Source of the DNA: Nostoc sp. MG11
GTDB lineage: Bacteria > Cyanobacteriota > Cyanobacteriia > Cyanobacteriales > Nostocaceae
Assembly (NCBI RefSeq): GCF_014904695.1
Contig: NZ_JACXXN010000018.1
Coordinates: forward strand, 52,646 to 116,645
Direction: 5' to 3'
Length of the DNA stretch: 64,000 nucleotides
Part shown: positions 31,396 to 42,343 of the stretch, piece after piece
How positions within the stretch are numbered: position 1 is the stretch's first letter
How the letters are laid out: each line of letters opens with the position of its first letter
Notes under the pieces: generated by a model
What the model saw: only the letters and a program-made list of their open reading frames with translations
What the model was told of the DNA's origin: nothing
Database searches by the model: none
Program-made: the position numbers and the translations under genes

Positions 31396-31469
31396 GATCT
31401 GAAATCCTTATCCCATGAATGGTTAATTCGTTCTCAGCTATCAACATATCAGCGACCAGACGCGCGGCG

Positions 31470-31612
31470 CATAAAACGCCCCTTCCTTCGTTCCGGGGAG
31501 TCCAAAGGAGCCACTGCGTTGGACGGGTTTCCCGGCTTAAAGCAAGTGGCGTTCAAAAGTCCAGAGACCCTTGACCCTTAACCCTTGACTCTTGACTCTT
31601 GACCCTTAACTC
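31470..31612. repeat. Palindromic repeat plus heptamer tract
   Basis: GCCACT (31510-31515) and AGTGGC (31545-31550) bound a short palindromic repeat of a kind frequent in Nostoc spacers. It is followed by a degenerate TTGACCC/TTGACTC heptamer run (31567-31612). The rest of 31396-31753 should hold the argC and ribBA promoters; no riboswitch of the FMN type was recognised. Confidence 0.6.
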
Positions 31613-31753
31613 CACAAAGTGAGTATTCAAATTTCGCCCCACTTTGGTACTAAACCCCAAAAATTTTTATTGATGGAAATTTTTGCCATATTATCAAATC
31701 ATTGCTAGTCTACTTCTCTGCCTTATAAAGGAGCTACAATCAAAAAGAAGAAA

Positions 31754-33466
31754 TTGTTAAAAAAATTTACGTTAGGTAGCTGGAATTCTTCTGTGTCACA
31801 GCCTAAGACTACCCAAGCTTTTAAATTTGATTCGATTGATGCCGCCTTGGCAGACCTCAAATCTGGTCGCGTCGTTGTAGTGGTCGATGACGAAAATAGA
31901 GAAAATGAAGGCGATTTGATTTGTGCTGCCCAATTTGCCACACCTGACATGATTAATTTCATGGCGGTGGAAGCTAGAGGGTTGATTTGTTTAGCCATGA
32001 CTGGCGATCGCCTCGATGAACTAGACTTACCATTGATGGTGAGCAATATTACAGATACTAACCAGACTGCCTTCACTGTCAGTATTGATGCTGGGCCACA
32101 TTTAGGCGTCAGCACTGGCATCTCAGCAGAAGACCGCGCCCGCACTATCCAGGTTACTCTCAACCCAGCTACAAAACCTTTAGATTTGCGTCGTCCTGGT
32201 CATATTTTCCCGATTCGAGCTAGGGAGGGAGGCGTACTAAAACGGGCAGGGCATACAGAAGCAGCTGTAGACTTATCTCGACTAGCAGGGCTATATCCAG
32301 CTGGGGTAATTTGCGAAATTCAAAACCCTGATGGTTCAATGGCGCGGTTGCAGCAGTTAATTGAATATGCTCAACATCACAATCTAAAAATTATTAGTAT
32401 TGCGGATTTAATTAGTTATCGCCTCCAACACGATCGCCTAGTGTATCGCGAAGTTGTGACTAAGCTGCCTAGTCAGTTCGGTCAGTTTGAAATTTACGCC
32501 TATCGCCACACTCTGGATAATACAGAACACGTTGCCATTGTCAAGGGTGATCCAGCTAACTTTAAAGATGAGCCAGTGATGGTGCGGATGCATTCTGAAT
32601 GCTTAACTGGTGACGCTTTGGGTTCTTTGCGCTGCGACTGTCGGATGCAACTACAGGCAGCACTGAAAATGATTGAAAGTGCAGGTCAAGGTGTAGTTGT
32701 ATACCTGCGGCAAGAAGGACGAGGAATAGGGCTGATTAATAAGCTGAAAGCCTACTCTTTGCAAGATATGGGACTGGATACAGTTGAGGCGAACGAGCGT
32801 TTAGGCTTTCCTGCTGACCTGCGCGACTACGGGATGGGAGCGCAAATGCTCATGGACTTGGGCATTAAAAAGATTCGCCTGATTACTAATAATCCTCGCA
32901 AAATTGCCGGGGTTAAAGGCTATGGGTTGGAAGTAGTTGACCGCGTACCGTTGTTGATTGAAGCGAATGACTACAATTCGTACTACTTGGCGACAAAAGC
33001 GAAAAAGCTCGGTCACATGCTGTTACAAACTTATCTAGTAACAGTGGCAATTCATTGGCAAGATGACCCAGAAGCGGTGACTGAACGTTATGAACGCTTA
33101 GAGAAAATACGGCATTTAGCGAGAACTCATGATTTATTGTTGCAGGAAGAGGCGCGTCCCTTAGCGATCGCTTTGTTTGACGAGCCAGCCTTAACAGTAC
33201 ACTTGGGTTTTGATCAACCAAAAGTTGCGACCAGCGATTGGTATCAGCAGAGTGGACATCCTTACTTGCAAGCCATCTTCCAAATTTTGGACAATTTAGT
33301 AAATTTGCCTTACATCCAGAAGCTAGAATTTTTGATTTCTCCTGGTTGTGACCCTCTGAGTAATTTACAAGTCCAACTAGATCGGCAGATCTTCTTGGAT
33401 GGTATACTACCGTCATCGCTGAGCGATCGCCTGGAGACGCAGCAAATTTATAGCTTTAGTAAATAG
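31754..33466 (+). CDS. ribBA: Bifunctional riboflavin enzyme RibBA
   Basis: The N-terminal RibB domain (about 15-220) makes 3,4-dihydroxy-2-butanone 4-phosphate ([26 protein letters not shown]). The C-terminal RibA domain (about 225-420) is GTP cyclohydrolase II, with zinc ligands in [17 protein letters not shown] and the [11 protein letters not shown] loop. A further 150 residues beyond RibA form the extension seen in cyanobacterial RibBA. The start is problematic: TTG at 31754 has no properly spaced ribosome binding site, while AAGGAG (31728-31733) is 5 nt before an in-frame ATC codon (31739). The protein provides FMN/FAD precursors. Confidence 0.94.
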   Translation: MLKKFTLGSWNSSVSQPKTTQAFKFDSIDAALADLKSGRVVVVVDDENRENEGDLICAAQFATPDMINFMAVEARGLICLAMTGDRLDELDLPLMVSNITDTNQTAFTVSIDAGPHLGVSTGISAEDRARTIQVTLNPATKPLDLRRPGHIFPIRAREGGVLKRAGHTEAAVDLSRLAGLYPAGVICEIQNPDGSMARLQQLIEYAQHHNLKIISIADLISYRLQHDRLVYREVVTKLPSQFGQFEIYAYRHTLDNTEHVAIVKGDPANFKDEPVMVRMHSECLTGDALGSLRCDCRMQLQAALKMIESAGQGVVVYLRQEGRGIGLINKLKAYSLQDMGLDTVEANERLGFPADLRDYGMGAQMLMDLGIKKIRLITNNPRKIAGVKGYGLEVVDRVPLLIEANDYNSYYLATKAKKLGHMLLQTYLVTVAIHWQDDPEAVTERYERLEKIRHLARTHDLLLQEEARPLAIALFDEPALTVHLGFDQPKVATSDWYQQSGHPYLQAIFQILDNLVNLPYIQKLEFLISPGCDPLSNLQVQLDRQIFLDGILPSSLSDRLETQQIYSFSK

Positions 33467-33540
33467 TCAAGGGTCAACAGATCCTTTGCTCTGCTTGATT
33501 GTAATAATCTCAAAGAGAAACGTATAACTCCCATCTTCTT

Positions 33541-34404
33541 TTAGTTGACTCTGTAAATTGGTTTGGCTTGGCGATAGGTATGAAGCAAGCTGAGGAATTT
33601 GTCAGAGTCAAAATTTATTGGGTCAACTTTTTGACCTGAACGGTCTACTTGCTGATGAGTGGTGATGCGATCGTCTGGCACTTGACTTTGAGCAATTAAC
33701 CAGGCTAGAGAATTATATTGAGCTTCCGTGTAACCACTATGGGCTTGTTGGCTGCTATTATAACTATCTGGCGGTGTTTCTAAAGAAACGTGATATGCAA
33801 AATTATTTACAGATGGCGGTAAATCTGGATTAGTCTTCACAGTTTCAGACCCATCAGGACTATCAAATACTGAGTTAGCTGCTCCGAAAGCTCGCTTTTC
33901 TGGCGGTACTAGATAAATAATCGTTCCATCTAACTTGATTAAAGTGTGGTAACTCGCTTGAACACTTTCATCATTGTGGGATGCTTGAAAAAAATTAATC
34001 GCGCTGGAAGCAGAATAACCAGTTTCATGGAGTACTACAATTGCTTCGTTGTTGAGAGGTGCGCCGTTAATATCTTTGGCGTAGCGTTCTCCATAGTTGC
34101 TGGGGTTAACAGCAGCAATTTCATAACTAGGTCTGTATTGTGCAAAAGCCTCAGTTGTACTGTACCTTGTTACAGCTTTGTTCGTCTTGACTGGGGATTT
34201 AACGACTTTTTTAGACTCGTTTCCTTGATTTTTTGCTGATTGCAATTGCGCCTTTGGATATTGACTCCAGCTTATATTTTCTGGATTCGATGTTGGCGTA
34301 TTACTTTGTAATTGTGTCCCTTTTCCTGCAAGCAGCACCAAAATTAAAGCGGCGAACATTAGACAAATTAGCATGACTCTAGTCGCCCAGTCTTTAAACT
34401 TCAT
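33541..34404 (-). CDS. N-acetylmuramoyl-L-alanine amidase (Amidase_2)
   Basis: A membrane-anchored peptidoglycan amidase of 287 residues. One N-terminal helix (about 10-26, VMLICLMFAALILVLLAG) is followed by a Ser/Asn/Lys-rich linker and an Amidase_2/PGRP domain (about 95-285). Candidate zinc ligands are His in VVLHETGYSA, His in SYHTLIKLDG, His in THQQVDRSG and a late Asp. It should cleave the MurNAc-L-Ala bond during wall remodelling; in filamentous cyanobacteria such enzymes can perforate septa. This is not the AmiC-type (Amidase_3) enzyme. Confidence 0.87.
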   Translation of the reverse strand: MKFKDWATRVMLICLMFAALILVLLAGKGTQLQSNTPTSNPENISWSQYPKAQLQSAKNQGNESKKVVKSPVKTNKAVTRYSTTEAFAQYRPSYEIAAVNPSNYGERYAKDINGAPLNNEAIVVLHETGYSASSAINFFQASHNDESVQASYHTLIKLDGTIIYLVPPEKRAFGAANSVFDSPDGSETVKTNPDLPPSVNNFAYHVSLETPPDSYNSSQQAHSGYTEAQYNSLAWLIAQSQVPDDRITTHQQVDRSGQKVDPINFDSDKFLSLLHTYRQAKPIYRVN

Positions 34405-34881
34405 GATCCTAATATTTGTAAAACGGTAGATATTAACTTAAGTATCTTAATTTTAGTAATAAATTGGTTACAAGTATATCTTTTAATGCTAAGTATTTTT
34501 TTTAGGTGCTCCCTCTGTCTATAGGGCTATTTAGAGGCTATTTCTAAACAAAATATGAAGTAGGTGAGCTAGTGCGTTGTGTGGGTTATCCGCGTTGTAG
34601 TACGTGGCGTTATGTTATGGCACAAGGTGATTAAAGATAACGAAAGTAAATATTTTTGCCGTAATAAACTCACGATGAATAGTTAAGAATAATTGTAGGT
34701 TGGGTTAAACAGAGTGAAACCCAACAAAGTTTTGAAACGTTGGGTTTTGTTCCTCAACCCAACCTACATAATTTAGTTTTTTGGGTTTAACTAAACCGGA
34801 TTATCCTATAAAGTTAAGATTTACTTCAGAAAAGCTCTAATGAATCAAGTTTCTAAAATTAAATCAAAATTGACAATTGTG
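34405..34881. other. Intergenic region with repeat
   Basis: No gene is seen. It contains the AACCCAACC element at 34695-34767 and A/T-rich sequence that probably includes the amidase promoter. Confidence 0.5.
34695..34767. repeat. 73-bp AACCCAACC element (best-preserved copy)
   Basis: GTAGGTTGGGTT (34695-34706) and AACCCAACCTAC (34756-34767) are perfect 12-bp terminal inverted repeats. An internal AACCCAACAAAG and CGTTGGGTTTTG pair adds a second stem. Diverged or partial copies occur at 11062-11137 and 37918-37946. Confidence 0.8.
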
Positions 34882-37665
34882 TTAGCGTTTGTATTCTGCT
34901 GCGTGGTGTTCGCATAGCCATAGATAATGTCCCTCTGGAGTTAAGGTATTTTTTAATCCACCCCAATGCTGCTGTGGATCTTTTTCTTCTAATAGTTGGC
35001 GCAAGGCACGCAAAGCAGCACCATCGACACGTTCTGGATCTAAATCTTCACCTCTAGCAATTTTATCTGCTAATTCTAAATCTTCAGATTCTTTGAGTTC
35101 AGGTAATTTTGCTGCTAGTTCTTTAAATAGTTCTAAATCATTTTTGAATAGCGTTTCATATTCTTTAGGATCTACTACACCCAGCCAAGGACCAACTATG
35201 GGTGCGGCATATTTCAAAACGCGAAATAACCTACTAATATAGGGTGCAGTTGCTCTTAGCCATTTAGCAGGTTCATTAATTTCGTATAAACCGCCTTCTT
35301 GGGTGGGATGCCAACAGCCTGGTGCTTGGCAATAAAGTTGTAAATATAATTTTTGTCCAGCTATAGCTTGCTTCCAAACTTTACTGCCATGCGGACGCAG
35401 GACAAACACATTAGGACAATGAGAATCTATTTTTGATTGTTCGCGGCGGAATGCATTAGTAAATTCTCGTTGCGTCAGTTCTAAAAGATTATCCAGTTTA
35501 TTTTTAATATCATCATTACCTTTATCAACTCTATTCTTTAAATCGTTGAGACTATCTAAAACTGCATCTTGTTTAGTCCAATATAATCCCTGTAATAGTG
35601 CTGTTACTGATACATCTTCGTCTTCTGTGGCTTCTGGGCATTCAATTGTGAGTTTCTGTTTTTGCAATCGCTTCTGTACTTGTTCGTAGTCAAACTCGTG
35701 GGAGCAAGGTTGACTATTATGACCAAGACAGGGAATTTTGCGTTGAATTTGCAATCCGGGAAACCGTTCAAGCGTCTTTTCGATACCATCCTTGAGGAGT
35801 ACAAAGAAATTCAGCGGGTATGCTCCCCGGACTGTTAATTGCAAGTAGCGTTCATGAGGAAATGCTTGCACTAAAGCTAAATGTTTTTGCTCTGGTGTAT
35901 CAGCAAACAGGACACCATTTCGCCAATGGGTGTTGGTTGTGAAGCGGTGTTGACGCGCAATAAACCAAGTGGGAATACCCGCAAGAATGGTATTGAGTTG
36001 AAATTTCATCGAAATTTCGTGGCACTCGCTTGATTGTTTTATTTGCTGCCATTTCTGTTCATAGTTAGGCGGGTCGAAGGGCAAGCGTTCAACAACCAAA
36101 CTGATATCCCGGTTTTCTTGAGTGCGGTAGGAAAGGTCAAAACGCTCCATTAGATGCAAAAAGTGGTCGCGCATTGATGGCTCTAAGTCACGCCAAAGTT
36201 GAGCCATTTCCTGACGGGTGAAAATGCCAACGCGCTTGATTACTTCTTCGCTTTCCAGTACTTTGCTGATATATTCTGTCACCCACTGGGGTTTGAGGAT
36301 AACAGTATCGTTAAGTTCTTCGTTGTCTTGGAAGTAAAGAATTTCACCTAATTCATGCAGCCATCGCGCTAGCACTTCCTTGCTAATGTCAGCAACTTTG
36401 GACTCAGCCATGATGTCCCACAATTGTTGTGGTGTGATTTGTTTTTTTGGGTGGGTGCGAATGGCATTGGCAGCATTTAGCCAGGTGGTAGGCCAGATTT
36501 CACCCATCAAAGGTAACTTGGCAGATGCTTCTGCGATTGTTTGGCGAAGTTGTTCAACGCCGAGGTGAATTTTAGAGCTAATTTTACAGTGTTCAACTAT
36601 CTGAGGGTATTTGCGGCGTAACTCAGCCAGGGGAAGGTCTGCATCTCGTTCGTCGATGTGGGTGGCGACAAGTAAAATCGGAGATTCCGGGGCTAGGGCT
36701 TTGATTGTATCTAGCCAGTAGTAGAGTTTACCTTGCTCAAATCCCAGTCGGGCATTCCAGGCGAGTAAGAATAAAGAGCGGTTAGTGAGAAAGAATTGAT
36801 GGGTTGCGTGATAGATTTCCTGTCCCCCAAAGTCCCAGGTTTTCAGATGCATTCTTGTATCTGCTTTTGTGGGATGAGTTAGTTCAAAGGATTTAATTTC
36901 AATGCCGTGGGTAGTGGATTCTTGGGTGTCAAACTCTTCACCGCGTAATGCTCTTAATAAAGATGTCTTACCTACACCCCCTTCACCAACGACTAGCAGT
37001 TTGGAAACCCACTGCTGTTGACTACCCTCTAACCGTTCTCGAAGATAGGTCAAAATTGCCTGTGTTCCTTGCTCGACAATCTCAGGTGGCGGCGAAGTTA
37101 ATGGATTGTCAGAGAGGTATAGCGTTGTCAGTTGGGAGAGTTGGCAGATTTCTGGCGGCAGGCTGCCCAGTTGATTGTTATGGAGGTATAGCTCAGTCAG
37201 TTGGGAGAGTTGGCAGATTTCTGGCGGCAGGCTGCCCAGTTGATTGTTAGAGAGGTATAGCCTTGTCAGTTGGGAGAGTTGGCAGATTTCTGGCGGCAGG
37301 CTGCCCAGTTGATTGTTATGGAGGTATAGCGTTGTCAGTTGGGAGAGTTGGTAGATTTCTGGCGGCAGGCTGCCCAGTTGATTGTTATGGAGGTATAGCG
37401 TTGTCAGTTGGGAGAGTTGGCAGATTTCTGGCGGCAGGCTGCCCAGTTGATTGTTAGAGAGGTCTAGCGTTGTCAGTTGGGAGAGTTGGCAGATTTCTGG
37501 CGGCAGGCTGCCCAGTTGATTGTTATCGAGGTATAGCCTTGTCAAGTTGGAGAGTTGGCTGATCTCTGGCGGCAGGCTGCCCAGTTGATTGTCAGAGAGG
37601 TCTAGCTCTGTTACTTTTTCCATAGCAGCTTGTTCAAGAATTTGCAACAGTTCTTCGTTTGTCAC
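34882..37665 (-). CDS. Roco-family GTPase with leucine-rich repeats
   Basis: A 927-residue LRR-Roc-COR protein. Residues about 17-200 are eight 23-residue leucine-rich repeats, seven containing NQLGSLPPEI. The Roc GTPase (about 220-395) shows G1 GEGGVGKTS, G3 DFGGQE and G4 THID, and COR (about 410-620) follows. The C-terminal 300 residues have Cys/His-rich spots (CLGHNSQPCSHEF, CQAPGCWHPTQEGG) and helices near a possible membrane-contact segment (LRVLKYAAPIVGPWLGVV). Roco proteins dimerise through COR and act as GTP switches; the partner here is unknown. The LRR segment evolves by tandem duplication of 69-nt units. Confidence 0.9.
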   Translation of the reverse strand: MTNEELLQILEQAAMEKVTELDLSDNQLGSLPPEISQLSNLTRLYLDNNQLGSLPPEICQLSQLTTLDLSNNQLGSLPPEICQLSQLTTLYLHNNQLGSLPPEIYQLSQLTTLYLHNNQLGSLPPEICQLSQLTRLYLSNNQLGSLPPEICQLSQLTELYLHNNQLGSLPPEICQLSQLTTLYLSDNPLTSPPPEIVEQGTQAILTYLRERLEGSQQQWVSKLLVVGEGGVGKTSLLRALRGEEFDTQESTTHGIEIKSFELTHPTKADTRMHLKTWDFGGQEIYHATHQFFLTNRSLFLLAWNARLGFEQGKLYYWLDTIKALAPESPILLVATHIDERDADLPLAELRRKYPQIVEHCKISSKIHLGVEQLRQTIAEASAKLPLMGEIWPTTWLNAANAIRTHPKKQITPQQLWDIMAESKVADISKEVLARWLHELGEILYFQDNEELNDTVILKPQWVTEYISKVLESEEVIKRVGIFTRQEMAQLWRDLEPSMRDHFLHLMERFDLSYRTQENRDISLVVERLPFDPPNYEQKWQQIKQSSECHEISMKFQLNTILAGIPTWFIARQHRFTTNTHWRNGVLFADTPEQKHLALVQAFPHERYLQLTVRGAYPLNFFVLLKDGIEKTLERFPGLQIQRKIPCLGHNSQPCSHEFDYEQVQKRLQKQKLTIECPEATEDEDVSVTALLQGLYWTKQDAVLDSLNDLKNRVDKGNDDIKNKLDNLLELTQREFTNAFRREQSKIDSHCPNVFVLRPHGSKVWKQAIAGQKLYLQLYCQAPGCWHPTQEGGLYEINEPAKWLRATAPYISRLFRVLKYAAPIVGPWLGVVDPKEYETLFKNDLELFKELAAKLPELKESEDLELADKIARGEDLDPERVDGAALRALRQLLEEKDPQQHWGGLKNTLTPEGHYLWLCEHHAAEYKR
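37066..37617 (-). repeat. 69-nt near-identical tandem repeats encoding LRRs
   Basis: Eight consecutive 69-nt units within the Roco gene; the central ones differ at only a few bases, mostly in the codons for the variable surface residues (LTTLYLHNN, LTRLYLSNN, LTELYLHNN). Conservation at DNA level points to recent duplication or gene conversion. Confidence 0.9.
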
Positions 37666-37993
37666 CAGTAAACCTCACCAACTCTGTAGCGTTATTTACC
37701 AGAATAGTTTATCGCAGGTTAGGGACTGGGCACTGGGGCTAGATGCGGGCGTTGTATCTACATAAGAACGGCTGTAATGTTTAAATTAACAGGATGCGAT
37801 CGCCTGTTCAGAGAAGACACTCATTACGTGCCACATATTAAAAAGCGCGGTGATGTTTTACTGTGTCGAGTGCCAATGCTTTCTACTGAGTTTTCACCAT
37901 TTACAAGCTTTGATGATGTTGGGTTTCGTTCCTCAACCCAACCTACTCGTCCGCGAGTATTAAAGACTCGTTCACGGAGCTAAAAGACTGGAC
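37666..37993. other. Intergenic region with repeat fragment
   Basis: Contains a partial AACCCAACC element (37918-37946). A 68-codon plus-strand frame (37777-37983) starts near a HIP1-like site but has no recognisable product and runs into the repeats; it is not called as a gene. Confidence 0.5.
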
Positions 37994-38245
37994 GACAAAG
38001 CTCAGAGGTTCATTGACAAAGCTCAAAGATTCATTGACGAAGCTCAGAGGTTCATTGACGAAGCTCAAAGATTCATTGACAAAGCTCAGAGGTTCATTGA
38101 CGAAGCTCAGAGGTTCATCGACGAAGCTCAGAGGTTCATTGACAAAGCTCAGAGGTTCATCAACAAAGCTCAGAGGTTCATTGACGAAGCTCAGAGGTTC
38201 ATCAACAAAGCTCAGAGGTTCATTGACGAAGCTCAGAGGTTCATT
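37994..38245. repeat. Array of about twelve 21-nt repeats
   Basis: About 12 copies of a 21-nt unit (consensus AAGCTCAGAGGTTCATTGACG) vary at a few positions (for example AAGCTCAAAGATTC, TCATCAAC). One plus frame is open and would encode EAQRFID heptads, but it has a TAA just upstream and no good start; a second open frame encodes SLTKLRG heptads. Because 21 is a multiple of 3, open frames arise automatically. The 376 nt after it to metH hold no gene. Confidence 0.9.
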
Positions 38246-38621
38246 TACTAGTTGCTAGAAGCAGGGGTGAGAGAAACAAGCAAAACTCTGTGACAATGGG
38301 GTGAGTGTTTTTTGTTGTGATTGGGGTTAATCGGTGGACTCAATTAATTGGAACTTCTAAGGTTTCAAAGCTGCGGCTGATGGGTAAAGGAACGAACCAC
38401 GAAGGACGCAAAGAGCACAAAGGAAGAAAAGAAGAGAAATCAAAAACTTTATTTACCTGGCAAAGGTTCTCTGGCAGACCACTAATTATGAGCAATCGCT
38501 AATTTTCAGCATACGTGGTTTAATCAAACTCTAATAATGCAACTCTGGCAATTGTGGAAAATAATAAAGTAAGTCGAGTATCACAAGACTCACTTAATTT
38601 CCTCATTTCTTCTAGGAAAAT

Positions 38622-41600
38622 ATGACTCATTCTTTCCTTGAACGCCTACGTAGTCCAGATAGCCCAGTTCTCGTCTTCGACGGGGCGATGGGAACTAACC
38701 TACAAACCCAAAACCTCACGGCTGAAGACTTCGGCGGCCCGCAGTATGAAGGTTGTAATGAATATCTAGTCCACACGAAACCGGAAGCTGTCGCTAAGGT
38801 TCACCGCGACTTTCTCGCCGCTGGTGCTGATGTGATTGAAACGGATACTTTTGGCAGCACGTCGATTGTACTGGCAGAATATGACTTGGCAGACCAGGCT
38901 TACTACCTCAGCAAGACTGCTGCTGAATTAGCGAAGCGTGTCGCTGCGGAATTTTCCACACCGGAAAAACCCAGGTTTGTCGCGGGTTCTATCGGCCCCA
39001 CAACTAAATTGCCTACCTTGGGACATATTGACTTTGACACCATGAAAGCTACTTTTGCAGAACAAGCAGAAGCGCTATGGGATGGTGGAGTTGATTTATT
39101 CTTGGTGGAGACTTGCCAAGATGTGCTGCAAATTAAGGCGGCGCTAAATGGGATTGAAGAGGTGTTTGCTAAGAAGGGGGCACGCCGTCCGCTCATGGTT
39201 TCTGTGACAATGGAAAGCATGGGTACAATGTTGGTGGGTTCAGAAATCAGCGCTGTGCTGACAATTTTGGAACCTTACCCCATTGATATTCTCGGTTTGA
39301 ATTGTGCCACTGGCCCAGACTTGATGAAACCGCATATCAAGTATCTGGCAGAACATTCACCTTTTATTGTTTCCTGTATTCCTAACGCAGGTTTACCTGA
39401 GAACGTTGGCGGTCAAGCACACTACCGACTAACACCGTTGGAATTACGGATGTCGCTGATGCATTTTGTTGAAGATTTGGGTGTCCAAGTGATTGGGGGT
39501 TGCTGTGGGACGCGTCCAGAACACATTCAACAATTGGCAGAAATCGCTAAAGAACTGAAGCCAAAAGTTAGACAACCAAGTTTAGAACCTGCGGCAGCAT
39601 CAATTTACACCACTCAGCCTTACGACCAAGATAATTCTTTTTTAATTGTTGGTGAACGTCTCAACGCCAGTGGTTCCAAGAAGTGCCGCGATTTGCTGAA
39701 TGCGGAAGATTGGGACGGACTCGTTTCAATGGCGAGAAGCCAGGTAAAAGAAGGCGCACATATTCTTGATGTGAACGTGGATTATGTGGGACGTGATGGT
39801 GTGCGAGATATGCACGAGTTGGTTTCGCGCATTGTTAATAATGTGACATTGCCTTTAATGCTTGATTCCACCGAATGGGAAAAGATGGAGGCGGGTTTAA
39901 AGGTGGCCGGCGGTAAGTGCTTGCTGAACTCCACGAACTACGAAGATGGAGAACCGCGCTTTTTGAAGGTGTTGGAGTTGGCGAAAAAATACGGCGCTGG
40001 TGTTGTAATTGGGACTATTGATGAAGATGGGATGGCGCGAACAGCAGATAAAAAGTTTGCGATCGCGGGTCGGGCATACCGACAAGCTGTAGAATATGGC
40101 ATACCTCCTACAGAAATATTCTTTGACACTTTAGCGTTACCCATTTCCACAGGAATTGAAGAAGACCGGGAAAACGGTAAGGCGACAATAGAATCCATTC
40201 GGCGGATTCGTCAAGAATTGCCTGGGTGTCATGTAATTTTGGGTGTTTCTAATATTTCCTTCGGTCTTTCTCCCGCATCGCGGATGGTGCTGAACTCGGT
40301 ATTTTTGCATGAGGCGACGACGGCGGGAATGGATGCAGCGATTGTCAGTGCTAACAAGATTTTACCGCTATCCAAGATTGAGGCACGCCATCAAGAAGTT
40401 TGTCGCCAGTTGATTTATGATGAGCGGAAATTTGAGGGTAATGTTTGCGTTTACGATCCCTTGGGAGAGCTTACCACATTGTTTGCCGGGGTAACGACAA
40501 AACGCGATCGCTCCTTAGACGAAAGTCTACCTATCCCAGAACGCCTGAAGCGCCATATCATCGACGGCGAACGCATTGGCTTGGAAGAACATCTGACAAA
40601 AGCCTTAGAACAATATCCCCCTTTAGAAATTATCAACACCTTCTTGCTAGATGGGATGAAAGTTGTCGGGGAATTATTTGGTTCTGGACAAATGCAACTT
40701 CCCTTCGTCTTGCAATCTGCGGAAACCATGAAAGCAGCGGTAGCGTATTTAGAGCCGTTCATGGAGAAGTCCGAATCTGGCAACAACGCCAAGGGAAGCT
40801 TTATTATTGCCACAGTTAAAGGCGATGTCCATGACATAGGTAAAAACCTGGTAGATATTATCTTGTCCAACAACGGCTACAAGGTAATTAACCTGGGAAT
40901 TAAACAGCCAGTGGAAAATATCATCCAAGCCTACGAACAGCACAAAGCTGATTGTATTGCTATGAGTGGTTTGCTGGTGAAATCCACCGCCTTCATGAAA
41001 GAGAATTTGGAGATATTCAACGAAAAGGGAATTACCGTCCCCGTGATTTTAGGTGGTGCGGCGTTAACTCCCAAGTTTGTCCATGAAGATTGCCAAAACA
41101 CCTACAAAGGTAAAGTTGTTTATGGCAAAGATGCCTTTTCTGACTTGCATTTCATGGATAAATTAATGCCAGCAAAGACTGCTGGTAACTGGGATGATTT
41201 CCAGGGATTTTTGAACGAAGTTGAGGAAACAGCTGAAGTCTCGAAGAATGGTCACAAAGAATCAGTAGCTACAATTGCTGAGGAAACATCTGCTGAACCA
41301 AAAGAGGTGGATACTCGGCGTTCCGAAGCAGTGGCAATAGATATTGAACGTCCCACGCCGCCTTTCTGGGGAACGAAGTTGTTGCAGCCTAGTGATATTC
41401 CTATTGAGGAAATATTTTGGCATTTAGATTTGCAAGCTTTGATTGCTGGACAGTGGCAATTCCGTAAGCCGAAGGAGCAATCTAAGGAAGAATATCAGGC
41501 TTTCTTGGCTGAGAAAGTGTATCCCGTTTTGGAAAGTTGGAAGCAGCGGATTATTGAGGAGAATCTGTTGCATCCGCAGGTGATTTATGGGTATTTTCCT

Positions 41601-42152
41601 TGTCAGGCTGAAGGAAATTCTCTACATATATATAACTCAGAGAACCAATCACAGCAGGTTGCAACTTTCGAGTTTCCGAGGCAAAGGTCTTTGAGGAGGC
41701 TGTGCATTGCTGATTTCTTTGCGCCGAAGGAGTCTGGGGTAATTGATGTGTTCCCGATGCAAGCCGTGACTGTGGGTGAAATTGCGACGGAGTTCGCTCA
41801 AAAGCTGTTTGCTGATAATCTATACACTGATTATTTGTATTTCCACGGAATGGCGGTGCAGGTAGCGGAGGCGTTGGCTGAGTGGACACACGCCAGAATT
41901 CGCCGGGAATTGGGTTTTGCAGCTGATGAACCGGATAATATTCGGGATATTTTAGCGCAACGTTATCAAGGCTCGCGGTATAGTTTTGGCTATCCAGCTT
42001 GTCCGAATATCCAAGACCAATATAAGCAACTGGAGTTATTGGGGACTGACAGGATTAACCTATATATGGATGAAAGTGAGCAACTTTATCCAGAACAGTC
42101 CACAACAGCGATTATTGCTTATCACCCAATAGCGAAGTACTTTAGCGCATAA
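38622..42152 (+). CDS. metH: Cobalamin-dependent methionine synthase
   Basis: MetH transfers a methyl group from methyl-tetrahydrofolate to homocysteine through cobalamin. Domains in 1176 residues: homocysteine-binding (about 1-325, zinc Cys in LGLNCATG and GGCCGTRP), pterin-binding (about 345-620, [20 protein letters not shown]), cap and B12-binding (about 650-870, with the cobalt-ligand motif GDVHDIGKN), and the AdoMet-dependent reactivation domain (about 920-1176). An acidic linker precedes the last domain. No cobalamin riboswitch is visible in the short upstream spacer (38520-38621). Confidence 0.97.
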   Translation: MTHSFLERLRSPDSPVLVFDGAMGTNLQTQNLTAEDFGGPQYEGCNEYLVHTKPEAVAKVHRDFLAAGADVIETDTFGSTSIVLAEYDLADQAYYLSKTAAELAKRVAAEFSTPEKPRFVAGSIGPTTKLPTLGHIDFDTMKATFAEQAEALWDGGVDLFLVETCQDVLQIKAALNGIEEVFAKKGARRPLMVSVTMESMGTMLVGSEISAVLTILEPYPIDILGLNCATGPDLMKPHIKYLAEHSPFIVSCIPNAGLPENVGGQAHYRLTPLELRMSLMHFVEDLGVQVIGGCCGTRPEHIQQLAEIAKELKPKVRQPSLEPAAASIYTTQPYDQDNSFLIVGERLNASGSKKCRDLLNAEDWDGLVSMARSQVKEGAHILDVNVDYVGRDGVRDMHELVSRIVNNVTLPLMLDSTEWEKMEAGLKVAGGKCLLNSTNYEDGEPRFLKVLELAKKYGAGVVIGTIDEDGMARTADKKFAIAGRAYRQAVEYGIPPTEIFFDTLALPISTGIEEDRENGKATIESIRRIRQELPGCHVILGVSNISFGLSPASRMVLNSVFLHEATTAGMDAAIVSANKILPLSKIEARHQEVCRQLIYDERKFEGNVCVYDPLGELTTLFAGVTTKRDRSLDESLPIPERLKRHIIDGERIGLEEHLTKALEQYPPLEIINTFLLDGMKVVGELFGSGQMQLPFVLQSAETMKAAVAYLEPFMEKSESGNNAKGSFIIATVKGDVHDIGKNLVDIILSNNGYKVINLGIKQPVENIIQAYEQHKADCIAMSGLLVKSTAFMKENLEIFNEKGITVPVILGGAALTPKFVHEDCQNTYKGKVVYGKDAFSDLHFMDKLMPAKTAGNWDDFQGFLNEVEETAEVSKNGHKESVATIAEETSAEPKEVDTRRSEAVAIDIERPTPPFWGTKLLQPSDIPIEEIFWHLDLQALIAGQWQFRKPKEQSKEEYQAFLAEKVYPVLESWKQRIIEENLLHPQVIYGYFPCQAEGNSLHIYNSENQSQQVATFEFPRQRSLRRLCIADFFAPKESGVIDVFPMQAVTVGEIATEFAQKLFADNLYTDYLYFHGMAVQVAEALAEWTHARIRRELGFAADEPDNIRDILAQRYQGSRYSFGYPACPNIQDQYKQLELLGTDRINLYMDESEQLYPEQSTTAIIAYHPIAKYFSA

Positions 42153-42343
42153 CCTTTGTTCTTCGTAAAAGAGAGGTAGGAGGGGCGTTGCTGAATATGA
42201 GTATGAAAATCCAAAATTCAATCTCTCAAACTCTTATTCTCTGCGCCTCTGTCTTGAAAAGTTTCCTACGGCGGGAAACCCGCCTACAGAACTTTTCGCT
42301 GCGTCTCTGCGTGATACCAATTCATACTTTCACTCAACAACAC

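Noticed and set aside
31396..31753. Possible FMN riboswitch before ribBA
   Set aside because: The structured sequence is a dispersed palindromic repeat; no conserved RFN-element motif was found.
37777..37983. 68-codon frame before the 21-nt array
   Set aside because: Runs through a dispersed repeat fragment, with no similarity to a known protein.
38013..38258. Plus-strand frame with SLTKLRG heptads as a gene
   Set aside because: A period divisible by three keeps frames open by default; more than one frame is open and none has a good start.
38520..38621. Possible cobalamin riboswitch before metH
   Set aside because: The spacer is too short and lacks the B12-box pattern.
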